Assembly (NCBI RefSeq): GCF_000014045.1
Contig: NC_008209.1
Location: forward strand, 3,681,001 to 3,745,000
Source: Roseobacter denitrificans OCh 114
GTDB lineage: Bacteria > Pseudomonadota > Alphaproteobacteria > Rhodobacterales > Rhodobacteraceae
Reading direction: 5' to 3'
Length of the DNA: 64,000 nt
The notes under the pieces: generated by a model
Seen by the model: the letters and a program-made list of their open reading frames with translations, nothing else
Databases searched by the model: none
What the model was told of the DNA's origin: nothing
Position numbers and translations under genes: made by a program
Shown: piece after piece, positions 52,808 to 61,366 of the stretch
Layout: each line of letters begins with the position of its first letter
How positions within the stretch are numbered: the stretch's first letter is position 1

Positions 52808-53700
52808 CAATGCCCGCCCCCCGTTACACTGCGCAGGTTGACGAAACGCGACGCCAGCCAAAGGATGCCGACCGTCAACACCAGAAGCACAACACCCAGC
52901 GCGCTCGCAGCGCCCCAGTTCACGAATAACTCGATATTGGACACGATCTTCATCGACACCATGATCACCTTGCCGCCGCCAAGAACGGCAGGGGTTACAA
53001 AGAACCCAAGGCACAAGATGAACACCATCAACGACCCGGCCAACAGCCCCGGGATCGACAGCGGAAAGAACACCGTCCAGAACGCGCGGCGTGGGCTCGC
53101 GCCGAGATTGGCGGCGGCCTTGAGGTAGTCGTGGTCAATCGCCTTCATCGCGTTGTAGACGGGCAGGATCAGGAAAGGCAGCATGATATGCACCATTCCG
53201 ATTAGGGTGCCCGTCATATTGTGAACCATCTTGATCGGCTCGTCCCAAAGCCCCAGCGAAATGGCCCATTGGTTGACCAGCCCCTGCTTTTGCAAAAGCA
53301 CCAGCCACGCATATGTCCGCACCAACAGCGATGTCCAGAACGGCACCAGCACCGTGATCAAGGCAAGGTTTGCCCAGCGGTTTGGCAGTTGTGACATGAA
53401 ATAGGCCAGAGGATAGCCGATCAGAATGCACAAGCCCGTGGTCAGCAGGCTGACCTGAAAGGTCGTCACGAAAATCCTGGAATAGGATTTGCGCTTGATC
53501 ATGCGTTCGTAGTTTTCCAGCGAAAATTGCCCGTCCGCCCCGATGAAGGAGACATAGAACAGCCACCCCAACGGGATTACCAGAACAACCAGCACCATCA
53601 ACAGCGCAGGCGAACTGAGACCAAAGAGCTTCAGCCGCTCCAGCGCGCCGTCCCGCCGCAAGCCTTCGCATTGATGGGGATCGAGGGACGCGTCAGTCAT
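52807..53700 (-). CDS. ABC transporter permease (PotB-like)
   Basis: This 297-residue permease has six hydrophobic helices and the EAA loop AAANLGASPRRAFWTVFFPLSI. It overlaps the ATPase gene by 8 bp and the second permease by 3 bp. It pairs with the PotC-like protein in the importer membrane channel. Confidence 0.9.
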   Translation of the reverse strand: MTDASLDPHQCEGLRRDGALERLKLFGLSSPALLMVLVVLVIPLGWLFYVSFIGADGQFSLENYERMIKRKSYSRIFVTTFQVSLLTTGLCILIGYPLAYFMSQLPNRWANLALITVLVPFWTSLLVRTYAWLVLLQKQGLVNQWAISLGLWDEPIKMVHNMTGTLIGMVHIMLPFLILPVYNAMKAIDHDYLKAAANLGASPRRAFWTVFFPLSIPGLLAGSLMVFILCLGFFVTPAVLGGGKVIMVSMKIVSNIELFVNWGAASALGVVLLVLTVGILWLASRFVNLRSVTGGGH

Positions 53701-54760
53701 CAGCGCTGATCAACACAGTATCGGCCGCTTCAAGCGACAGGGCGACCGGATCACCAACGCTTGGCAAATGCGCGACGATATCGCCACGGACACCGCCCCG
53801 CAGGCTGATGTCGGTGCCATCGGCAAGCGTTGCATACATCAGGTAGCTGTCGCCCTGATAAACGACATTGGACACGCTGGCCTGAAAAACATTCGCAGTC
53901 TCAGATGCCGCAGCAAGGCGCAGCCGTTCCGGGCGGATCATCAACAGCAGCGGCCCTGCAGATGGCACATCGCCCGCGTATTTCAGCGCCATCCCGGCAT
54001 ATGTGATCTGATTGCCCCGCCGCTCCACCGGCAAAAAGGTGGAATCACCAATGAAATCCGCCACGAACCGGTTGGCCGGAAAATCATAGAGCTGCCGTGG
54101 CGTGGCCAGTTGCATGATCTTGCCGTGGTTTACCACCGCAATGCGGTCCGACATCGTCAGCGCTTCCCGCTGATCATGGGTCACATAGACGGTCGTCATG
54201 CCCAGCTTTTCGTGCAGGCTGCGCAATTCGATCTGCATCTGATCGCGCAGTTTTTTATCCAGCGCAGACAGGGGTTCGTCCATCAACAGGATGCGCGGCT
54301 CAAACACGATGGAACGCGCCAGTGCGACGCGCTGTTTTTGCCCGCCGGAGAGTTGATCAATGCGCCGCGCCCCGAAACCGCCCAGTTGCACCGTCTCCAG
54401 TGCCTCTTCGACCCGCCGCGCGATTTCAGCCGCAGGTGTTTTACGCAGCCTGAGCGGATAGCCCACATTCCCGGCCACGGTCATATGCGGAAAGAGCGCA
54501 TAGTTCTGAAACACCATGCCCACACCGCGCAGGTGGGGGGCGGTGCGGATGACCTCTTCGTCGCCGAATTTCAGACTGCCGCTGTCGGGACGTGTGAACC
54601 CCGCCAGAACCATCAACAGCGTGGTTTTCCCGGAACCCGATGGCCCCAGCAGGGTCAGGAATTCGCCGCTTTTGACATCCAGCGACACGTCATCAAGCGC
54701 ATGCACCGACCCGTAGGTTTTGGTCACATGCCGGGCCGTGATGGGCAGTGCGTTGTTCAA
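53693..54760 (-). CDS. ABC transporter ATPase (PotA-like)
   Basis: This 355-residue ATPase has Walker A GPSGSGKTT, Q-loop FQNYALFPHMTV, signature LSGGQKQRVALAR and Walker B ILLMDEPLSALD. A C-terminal TOBE-type domain lies at about residues 270-350. It energises uptake through the two permeases. It follows the binding-protein gene by 67 bp, a gap that contains a strong hairpin. Confidence 0.93.
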   Translation of the reverse strand: MNNALPITARHVTKTYGSVHALDDVSLDVKSGEFLTLLGPSGSGKTTLLMVLAGFTRPDSGSLKFGDEEVIRTAPHLRGVGMVFQNYALFPHMTVAGNVGYPLRLRKTPAAEIARRVEEALETVQLGGFGARRIDQLSGGQKQRVALARSIVFEPRILLMDEPLSALDKKLRDQMQIELRSLHEKLGMTTVYVTHDQREALTMSDRIAVVNHGKIMQLATPRQLYDFPANRFVADFIGDSTFLPVERRGNQITYAGMALKYAGDVPSAGPLLLMIRPERLRLAAASETANVFQASVSNVVYQGDSYLMYATLADGTDISLRGGVRGDIVAHLPSVGDPVALSLEAADTVLISADD

Positions 54761-54780
54761 ATTCTGTTCCTCAGGTCATT

Positions 54781-54805
54781 CTGCGGGCCGCGATACGGCC
54801 CGCAG
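54781..54805 (-). terminator. Hairpin between binding-protein and ATPase genes
   Basis: CTGCGGGCCG, loop CGATA, CGGCCCGCAG makes a perfect 10-bp stem, 22 bp behind the binding-protein stop. There is no T-run, so it more likely protects the 3' end of the binding-protein mRNA (or attenuates weakly) than terminates fully, raising binding protein over transporter subunits. Confidence 0.75.
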
Positions 54806-54827
54806 ATCATGGTATGGGCGACTGTGA

Positions 54828-55868
54828 TCACTCAGTCAGCATTTCCTGATACATCTCATCCGCGATGGTTTCCCACTTTGCGTACCATTCCAACGAAACC
54901 GGCAGCTGCATCGCGGCATTTTCAGGCGAGGATGGCAGGCCCGCCGCCATTTCCGCCGTGATCACACCGGTTTCATAGGCGGCTTTATTGGTGGGACCGT
55001 AGGTAATGTAGGTAGGCAGATCATCCTGATACTCAGGTTTTGAGATCTCGGCGAGGAATTCCATCGCCACATCCTTGTTGGGCGCACCAAGCGGGATTGC
55101 AAAACAGTCGTAATCCAACAGCGCCTGATTGAAGCTGTATTTGACCTGCGCACCGTCCTTGGCGGCATTGTCAAACCGCCCGTTCCAGCCGGTGGTCATG
55201 TCAACCTCACCGTCCTTCATAAGCTGTGCCTGTTGTGCACCGGAGGACCAGAACACGTCGATGTTCGGCTTGAGCTCGCGGATTTTGTCCAGCGCGCGTT
55301 CGATCCCTTCTTCAGAATCCAGCTCCTTGTAAACATCCTCAGGTGCCACGCCCAGCGCCATCATGGCAGGCTCAAGCGCGCCGGCGACCCTGTTGCGATA
55401 CGCACGCTTTCCCGGGAATTTTTCCACATCGAAAAAGTCCGCCCAGCTTTGTGGGCCGTCATCGCCGTAGGTTTGCGTGTTCCACGCATAGACGGTGGAA
55501 AACACATCCCCACCGACACAGTAATCCGTGTAGAGGCCCTCGTAGAAATTCGAGACATCAATCACGCTGTAATCAAGCTTCTCCAGAAGCCCCTCAGCAG
55601 CGGCACGCGCGGCAGAACCTGACCCGCTGGCCACAATATCAAGGGACACGGCACCGGATGAAACCTGCAGGCGCACGTCAGACATGCCGCCATAGGTTTC
55701 CTGTTTCACCACGATGCCCGTGTTTGCAGCCGCCGGTTCAAAGAGCGCTTTGCTTTGCGCCTCCTGATATGACCCGCCCCACGATGCAACCGTAACGGTC
55801 TTTTCCTGTGCATGCGCGGCGGTGCTCAGCAATGTTGCGGCCAGTGTCAAACCAAGTGTTCTTTTCAT
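54828..55868 (-). CDS. Periplasmic solute-binding protein (PotD-like)
   Basis: This 346-residue protein has a signal peptide (MKRTLGLTLAATLLSTAAHAQ) and the type-2 binding-protein fold of the spermidine/putrescine group (VTVASWGGSYQEAQ at the mature start, VYAWNTQTYGDDGPQSWADFF, YSFNQALLDYDCFAIP). The ligand is probably a cationic amine or betaine-like compound. The ATG at 55868 follows an AAGGAGGAAAA site; a longer frame to 55994 is rejected. Confidence 0.9.
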   Translation of the reverse strand: MKRTLGLTLAATLLSTAAHAQEKTVTVASWGGSYQEAQSKALFEPAAANTGIVVKQETYGGMSDVRLQVSSGAVSLDIVASGSGSAARAAAEGLLEKLDYSVIDVSNFYEGLYTDYCVGGDVFSTVYAWNTQTYGDDGPQSWADFFDVEKFPGKRAYRNRVAGALEPAMMALGVAPEDVYKELDSEEGIERALDKIRELKPNIDVFWSSGAQQAQLMKDGEVDMTTGWNGRFDNAAKDGAQVKYSFNQALLDYDCFAIPLGAPNKDVAMEFLAEISKPEYQDDLPTYITYGPTNKAAYETGVITAEMAAGLPSSPENAAMQLPVSLEWYAKWETIADEMYQEMLTE

Positions 55869-55935
55869 GATTTTCCTCCTTGTTGTTTTCGTTTTGCGGG
55901 GCGACTCGGCATCATGGCCGCCGCGCCTTCTTGCC

Positions 55936-57258
55936 CTAAGATGATGCAGCGGCACGTTCACTCTCAATCCGGTCCTGTCTGCGATACCATGCAACGGTCG
56001 CAGGCAGGAACCACGGCTTCCCGGTATAAAACGGGCGCGTCGGGTGCGTCAGACCATCAAAGGCCGTTACCCCTTCCGGCTTGCCGAGGACCTTTTGCCC
56101 CAGCCGTTTGCCCAGATAGCTGGCCATGGAAACACCCGACCCACAGTAGCCCATGGCATAATGCACCCCATCATGCGTGCCGGTGTGAGCAAGTTCATCG
56201 AACGTATAGGCCACCTGCCCTGTCCATGAATGGGTGATCCCGTATGGCGCAAGTTGTGGAAAGATCCGACACATATCGGCAAAGAGTTTTGGCCCGCTGA
56301 CTGCGGCATCGGCTTCATTGGCAGACACACGCCCTCCAAAGAGCACGCGTGTGCCATCCGGTGACGGGCGATAATAATAGATGACCTTGCGCGTATCGCT
56401 GGCGATCCGGAAGGTCGGGAAAAGCTCGCGCACGAGGTCCCGCGGCAAGGGTTCCGTTGCGATCACATAGCTGCCAATCGGAATGACGCGGCGCTGCAAC
56501 CACGGGGTCACGCCGCCTGTGTAGCCGTTGGTTGCCACGACCACATCGCGCGCGCACACCTGCCCTTTTGCGGTCGCGAGTACAAAACCGGAAGCGTCTC
56601 GCCTGATTTGAGTTACCGCACAATGCCCGACGATATGCGCCCCGGCTGCCTGCGCCAAAGCCAACAGGCCGCGATGGTATTTCGCCGGATTGATGGCCGC
56701 ATGGCGCGGGTAGACCACACCTCCATGGTAGGTGTCCGATCCAAGCTCGCGGCGCTGTTCTTGACGGGGCACGGCAAAGGCCTCGATCCCTTCTGTCCGG
56801 TTCAGGGTTTCTGCACCGCGCGCGATTTCTTCGTAATGGGCGGGCGTATGTGCGGCATGATACCGGCCGCTGCGCAGGAAATCGCACGCAAGCCCCTCCG
56901 TCGCAACGAAATCACCGATCCATTCAAGTGCGGCCTCCCCCTCCTTGCGGATCGCGCGCGCGCGCGCCGCCCCGTATTTGGCCGTCAGCTTTTCGAGGGA
57001 CGGTTTGATGCTGGTGCTGATCTGGCCGCCGTTTCTAGTGCTGCACCCCCAGCCGGGGTCTTGCGCATCCAGAACCATGGTCGAACGCCCCGCCCGCGCC
57101 GTTTCGATGGCCGCATGCATGCCCGTGTATCCCGAACCGATGATGGCAACATCGACAGTTTTCAGCGGTGTATCCGGCAAGACAGGCAGCGCTGGCAAGC
57201 CGTCAAGCCAGAACGAACTGTCCTTGCACTCCCGCCCGAACACCGTGATCGACGCCAT
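55936..57258 (-). CDS. FAD-dependent amine/amino-acid oxidoreductase (DadA/PuuB-like)
   Basis: This protein of 440 residues has the FAD motif VAIIGSGYTGMHAAIETARAG near residue 37, CSTRNGGQISTSIKPS, VVATNGYTGG and the C-terminal YAMGYCGSGVSMASYLGK. It resembles gamma-glutamylputrescine oxidase and other amine oxidases of the D-amino-acid oxidase family. It is the first gene of the uptake operon and divergent from the LysR regulator. The frame is open to 57357, but the ATG at 57258 fits the family. Confidence 0.88.
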   Translation of the reverse strand: MASITVFGRECKDSSFWLDGLPALPVLPDTPLKTVDVAIIGSGYTGMHAAIETARAGRSTMVLDAQDPGWGCSTRNGGQISTSIKPSLEKLTAKYGAARARAIRKEGEAALEWIGDFVATEGLACDFLRSGRYHAAHTPAHYEEIARGAETLNRTEGIEAFAVPRQEQRRELGSDTYHGGVVYPRHAAINPAKYHRGLLALAQAAGAHIVGHCAVTQIRRDASGFVLATAKGQVCARDVVVATNGYTGGVTPWLQRRVIPIGSYVIATEPLPRDLVRELFPTFRIASDTRKVIYYYRPSPDGTRVLFGGRVSANEADAAVSGPKLFADMCRIFPQLAPYGITHSWTGQVAYTFDELAHTGTHDGVHYAMGYCGSGVSMASYLGKRLGQKVLGKPEGVTAFDGLTHPTRPFYTGKPWFLPATVAWYRRQDRIESERAAASS

Positions 57259-57366
57259 CTCACGCTCCCCCAAACGCCCGGTTGCCCTTATCAATCGCGC
57301 CGCGGGATGTATGCGCACGCTTTCGAAAAAGGATCTGCCCGTTGACGTTAGAAACAAGAAGAGATT

Positions 57367-57386
57367 AAATCAATTTAAAATCAATT
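57367..57386. promoter_or_regulatory. Direct repeat in the divergent LysR/FAD-oxidase promoter region
   Basis: AAATCAATT occurs at 57367-57375 and again at 57378-57386, an 11-bp period that puts both copies on one helix face. It lies in the 175-bp AT-rich gap between the divergent operon and lysR, a likely binding zone for the LysR protein. Confidence 0.45.
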
Positions 57387-57433
57387 ATCAAAGTATTCGA
57401 TTCACTTATGCAAAAAGCGACCTAGTGGGCACG

Positions 57434-58321
57434 ATGAAGCTCCGGCACATGGAAGTGTTCAACGCCTTGATCGAGGCAGGTTCCGTGTCCCGCGCGGCTG
57501 AAAAGCTCAACCTGACGCAACCCGCCGTCAGCATCGCGCTCAGTAACTTCGAGGCAGACCTCGGGTTTCGTCTGTTTCACCGCGAACGCGGGTTTTTCAC
57601 GCCAACGACCGAAGCGATGCTGCTGCATGAAGAGGTCATGAAGGGCTTGCAGGCGATTTCGCTGGTGGAACAGCGCGCGGCAGGCATTCTTTCAGGCCAG
57701 ACCGGTCACATCAGCATCGCGACGAATGGTGTGCTCGCGTTCAACTTTCTGCCGCAACTGCTGGCGTCGTTCCAACGAGATCACCCCAATATCAAGACGG
57801 ATATCAAGGTCCATTCCTCGCGCCAGATCGCCACTTGGGTTGCCGGTCATCAGATCGATATCGGCCTCATTGACCTGCCTGTGCCGGTGGCGGGGCTTCA
57901 TGCGGAAATCTTCAACTTTGAATGTGTCTGCGCGGTTCACAAGGACGACCCGCTTGCCGCGCAGGAGGTGATACACCCCACGTCCCTTGCCGGGCGCTCC
58001 GTTGTCAGCATTACCGGCGATCACCAGATTGACCGTCAGCTTGAAACGCTTCTGGCCGACAGCAACACCGTCATCACACGCAACGCCACCGCCTATTACT
58101 TTGCAATTGCGCGCAACCTCGTGGCTGCCGGCGACTATGTCGCGATCCTTGACCCGATCAACGGCAAGGCGGATTTGCAGGACAATGTTGTGTGGCGTCC
58201 GTTCGTTCCGCGCATCGACAATGACCTCGCCGTGATCACCGCAAAGGGGCTGCCGCTCGGCCGCGCGGTCCTGGAAATGCATACCCGCATCCGCTCAGCG
58301 CTCATGCAACGCGCCGCATGA
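57434..58321 (+). CDS. LysR-type transcriptional regulator
   Basis: This 295-residue regulator has the N-terminal winged helix (MEVFNALIEAGSVSRAAEKL, NLTQPAVSIALSNFE) and a C-terminal periplasmic-binding-like effector domain (GQTGHISIATNGVLAF onward). It is divergent from the FAD-oxidase/ABC operon, which it presumably controls, and overlaps the DddQ-like gene by 4 bp. The frame is open far upstream (56945), antisense to the oxidase gene; the ATG at 57434 matches the family N-terminus. Confidence 0.92.
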   Translation: MKLRHMEVFNALIEAGSVSRAAEKLNLTQPAVSIALSNFEADLGFRLFHRERGFFTPTTEAMLLHEEVMKGLQAISLVEQRAAGILSGQTGHISIATNGVLAFNFLPQLLASFQRDHPNIKTDIKVHSSRQIATWVAGHQIDIGLIDLPVPVAGLHAEIFNFECVCAVHKDDPLAAQEVIHPTSLAGRSVVSITGDHQIDRQLETLLADSNTVITRNATAYYFAIARNLVAAGDYVAILDPINGKADLQDNVVWRPFVPRIDNDLAVITAKGLPLGRAVLEMHTRIRSALMQRAA

Positions 58322-58926
58322 CAGGCGCGCGCACACCCACTGCGCGCGCCGCTGGCCGGCTGGTCGCATTCATGCAGACCGCAGCCGCAGTGGTCCGCCG
58401 CCATGACATCGAAATTGCCCGCCGCATCAGTGCCGCACTGGCTGTGGATCAATCACACCCGCCCACATTGCCCCCGGCAACCGTCCCAGCCTGTCACATC
58501 TTGCCTGAGCTACTGTCAGACCCGCAGTCCGATCTCATGTCGCATCTGGCCGGCTGTCGCGACGATTTGCATTGGCGGCAGGCGGGGTTTGGAAAACTGC
58601 CTGAGCCAGCGGCGCAAAAGCTCGCGGTCACCGAATTGATCGGCCCAAACGGCATGTTTCCAGCCCCCGATATACGGATTGGCCTGTTGATACAGACGGG
58701 TGGTTTTCACTACCCCAAACACCAGCACGCCGCAGCGGAGTTGTATCTGATCCTCAAAGGCACCGCTTGCTGGGGCATCGAGGATGAACCGCCCGGCCCC
58801 CGGGCACCGGGTGATTTCGTGCACCATAAATCACAGCAGCCGCACAGGATCATCACGTCGGATGAGCCATTGCTCGCACTATGGGGCTGGGTCGGTGATA
58901 TTGATGGCGCTTCTTACTCGGTCTGA
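58318..58926 (+). CDS. dddQ: DMSP lyase-family cupin, DddQ-like
   Basis: This 202-residue single-domain cupin has HYPKHQHAAAELYLI at residues 131-145. Tyr132, His137, Glu141 and Tyr143 have the spacing of the DddQ catalytic Tyr120 and metal ligands His125, Glu129 and Tyr131. His176 fits the fourth ligand (His163) with a one-residue insertion, and WGWVGDID near the end is also family-like. DddQ cleaves dimethylsulfoniopropionate to acrylate and dimethyl sulfide. It is coupled to lysR (4-bp overlap). Lyase activity is inferred from these residues; some homologues may act on other substrates. Confidence 0.75.
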   Translation: MTGARTPTARAAGRLVAFMQTAAAVVRRHDIEIARRISAALAVDQSHPPTLPPATVPACHILPELLSDPQSDLMSHLAGCRDDLHWRQAGFGKLPEPAAQKLAVTELIGPNGMFPAPDIRIGLLIQTGGFHYPKHQHAAAELYLILKGTACWGIEDEPPGPRAPGDFVHHKSQQPHRIITSDEPLLALWGWVGDIDGASYSV

Positions 58927-58967
58927 AAGATCGCCGCCTTGCATGATCCGCAGGCAAGCTGCGCCTA

Positions 58968-60005
58968 TCACATGGATTTGCGCGATCTAGATATTTCTGT
59001 CACGGCAGGTGCTGCATCCGCGCCACCCCGCCACGCAGATGGCGCAACCCCGGTCACGCGGCGAAACTCCCGGTTAAAGTTGGATTTGGTATTGAAGCCA
59101 CTCCCCAGCATCGCATCGGTGACGGAGGACCCTGCTTCAATCAGGCGACAGGCATGGCGGATGCGCCAGGCATTGATATAGCGTGAAACGTTGGACCCCG
59201 TGGCGCGGTTGACGGCTGCGGACAGCCGCTTTTCCGGCAGATGCAAACGCCGTGCAAGGCGCGTCAGGTTCAGATTCGGGTCCAGATGCAAAGGCTCTCG
59301 CGACAGGAACCCTTCGAGGCGCTTCAGGATTGCATGATCCTCCTCCGTAAACGCCTGCGCGGGCACTGCGCGCGGCGCGGCCACATCGGTTTCCGCACCA
59401 GATGCTGCCGCGCTGCCGCTGAGCAAGCCCAGCAACAACAGCGCGAGCGATGACGAGGCGGTGATCATCCAGCCCGTCCAGCCGTCGTGACCGGTCATGA
59501 AAGCCAGCGCGATCAGAACATCACTGAGAGCAGAACCGATCAGCGCCCAACCGAGGACTTTCCAGATCATGGCGGGCATTTCTGCGGCCTCCAGCCGTGC
59601 GAGCGGCATGTCGGAAAATGTGCTGATGCGCCAGAGGATCGCAGCGCCGTAGCCCGCAAAGATCGCCGGCACGACCACATCCAGCGTTTCGGGGGCAAAG
59701 AGGCGACAGAACAGCGCAAAGGCCGGTGCAGCAGCATGCAGGAACAGCTTGTGCCCCGGCAAGCGCGCGATCAAGGCATCCTGAAAGGCTATCCATGCCA
59801 ATGGCGGGATCGCAACCGCACTCACCGGCAGGACCGGACGCAACCATTCCACACCATACCCATGGACCAGCGCCACGAGACAGGATTGCACGGCACAGGC
59901 CAGCAAAAATATGACCAGCACCGGCCTGCCCTGCGCAAGGAAACGACGCACAGCAAGATAGGCAAGAACAAGCGCCACGAAGGCGGGTATGGGCAACATC
60001 GGCAT
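58968..60005 (-). CDS. AraC-family regulator with membrane-embedded N-terminus
   Basis: This 345-residue protein has an N-terminal half with seven or so hydrophobic helices (residues 1-200) and a C-terminal AraC DNA-binding domain (LTRLARRLHLPEKRLSAAVNR, then VTDAMLGSGFNTKSNFNREFRRVTG). Membrane-bound AraC regulators probably sense a signal at the membrane. It is divergent from the secreted hydrolase gene 112 bp away, its likely target. Confidence 0.86.
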   Translation of the reverse strand: MPMLPIPAFVALVLAYLAVRRFLAQGRPVLVIFLLACAVQSCLVALVHGYGVEWLRPVLPVSAVAIPPLAWIAFQDALIARLPGHKLFLHAAAPAFALFCRLFAPETLDVVVPAIFAGYGAAILWRISTFSDMPLARLEAAEMPAMIWKVLGWALIGSALSDVLIALAFMTGHDGWTGWMITASSSLALLLLGLLSGSAAASGAETDVAAPRAVPAQAFTEEDHAILKRLEGFLSREPLHLDPNLNLTRLARRLHLPEKRLSAAVNRATGSNVSRYINAWRIRHACRLIEAGSSVTDAMLGSGFNTKSNFNREFRRVTGVAPSAWRGGADAAPAVTEISRSRKSM

Positions 60006-60117
60006 GAGCCCCTTTTATCCGAAATCCGGATCATGGCGACCTCAATCCCGAATATAGGACGCGGGCCGAGCGCGATCTGGCGCATCAGGGCAACAACGTT
60101 CATCAACGGAGGTTCCC

Positions 60118-61131
60118 ATGAAACGTATCGCACTCTTGTCGCTTTTGTCCTTGTCGCACGCATATGCCGCCGCGGCGGATATGCTGCCCGGTTATGACCG
60201 GTTTGATCTGTTCGCGGCCCATCGCGCGACCCCGGTTGCAGCGTCGATCTGGTATCCTGCGGCCAATCCAACCTACCGCGCCCCTGTCGGGGACGGCCCG
60301 ATTTTCGAGCCGAGCTTTGCCTTTATTGGTCCTGCGGTTGCGCAGGGCCAACACCCGCTTGTCCTGCTGTCCCACGGGTCGGGCGGCAATGCGCAAACGC
60401 TGGGCTGGCTGGCAAGCGGTCTGGTGGATCGCGGGGCGATGGTGCTTGCGGTCAATCATCCCGGCTCCACCAGCGGGGACAGCTCACCGCGCCGCTCTGT
60501 CGATCTTGAAGCGCGTGCCTCCGATCTGTCGGCAGCGCTGGACATGATCCTTGCGGATCCTGCCTTCGCGCGCCACATCGACCGGGACAGGATCAGCACC
60601 GTTGGTTTCTCGCTTGGGGGGGCGACGTCGCTTGGGCTGGCCGGGGTGCGATTCATCGGCGCATGGCAGGATGAAAACTGCGCAACGGAGCCAGAGGCCG
60701 CCGATTGCACCTTTTTCCAGCTCGGGGGTGTGCGGTTTGCCGACTATCCCGGCTTTGACGCAGATACCCGCGACCGGCGCATCAGCGGCGCGGTGATCAT
60801 CGACCCGGGGTTTGGCGGCTCCGCTGACCCTGCCAGCCTCGCCACTGCGCTGCCCGGCATCACGTTGATCAATCTGGGCGATGCGGATCGTCTGGCGGCG
60901 GCCGATGTAGGGCCAAATGGCAATGATCTGGCCCGACGCTTGCCCGATGCCCGTTACATCGAAATCGCTTCAGCGCATCATTTCACCTTTTTGAGCACCT
61001 GCAAAACGGGGGCCGTCCAAATGCTGGAAGAGGAAGGAGAAGACCCGATCTGCACAGACCCTGCCGGAGTTGACCGCGCAGCAACACATGCGCTTTTGAT
61101 CGACGCAATTGCCGACGGGCTTGGATACTGA
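60118..61131 (+). CDS. Secreted alpha/beta hydrolase (PAF-acetylhydrolase/dienelactone-hydrolase-like)
   Basis: This protein of 337 residues has a signal peptide (MKRIALLSLLSLSHAYAAA) and an oxyanion-region HGSGG at residues 86-90. The nucleophile elbow GFSLGG has Ser165, and a C-terminal His lies in ASAHHFTFL. It probably hydrolyses esters in the periplasm. A GGAGG site precedes the ATG. Substrate unknown; an AraC regulator is divergent. Confidence 0.82.
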   Translation: MKRIALLSLLSLSHAYAAAADMLPGYDRFDLFAAHRATPVAASIWYPAANPTYRAPVGDGPIFEPSFAFIGPAVAQGQHPLVLLSHGSGGNAQTLGWLASGLVDRGAMVLAVNHPGSTSGDSSPRRSVDLEARASDLSAALDMILADPAFARHIDRDRISTVGFSLGGATSLGLAGVRFIGAWQDENCATEPEAADCTFFQLGGVRFADYPGFDADTRDRRISGAVIIDPGFGGSADPASLATALPGITLINLGDADRLAAADVGPNGNDLARRLPDARYIEIASAHHFTFLSTCKTGAVQMLEEEGEDPICTDPAGVDRAATHALLIDAIADGLGY

Positions 61132-61366
61132 CCCAAATACTGGAATGAAATACGGCAGTCTTGCGCCGGGGATTGTCCCGGCGATGGCACTCATTTCCGG
61201 TCAGGATCGCGGGCTTTTGACCGCTCTCATCTCCAACACGGCCAACACCCGATACCAAAGATCCATCCAGAACGTCCCTGAAAAGATTTTGACCATTTCA
61301 ACTATGCCGTTAACATCCGTCCACGCCGCCCCTCTTTTGCAGGCGGCGATCAAGGGAGGACCATGA

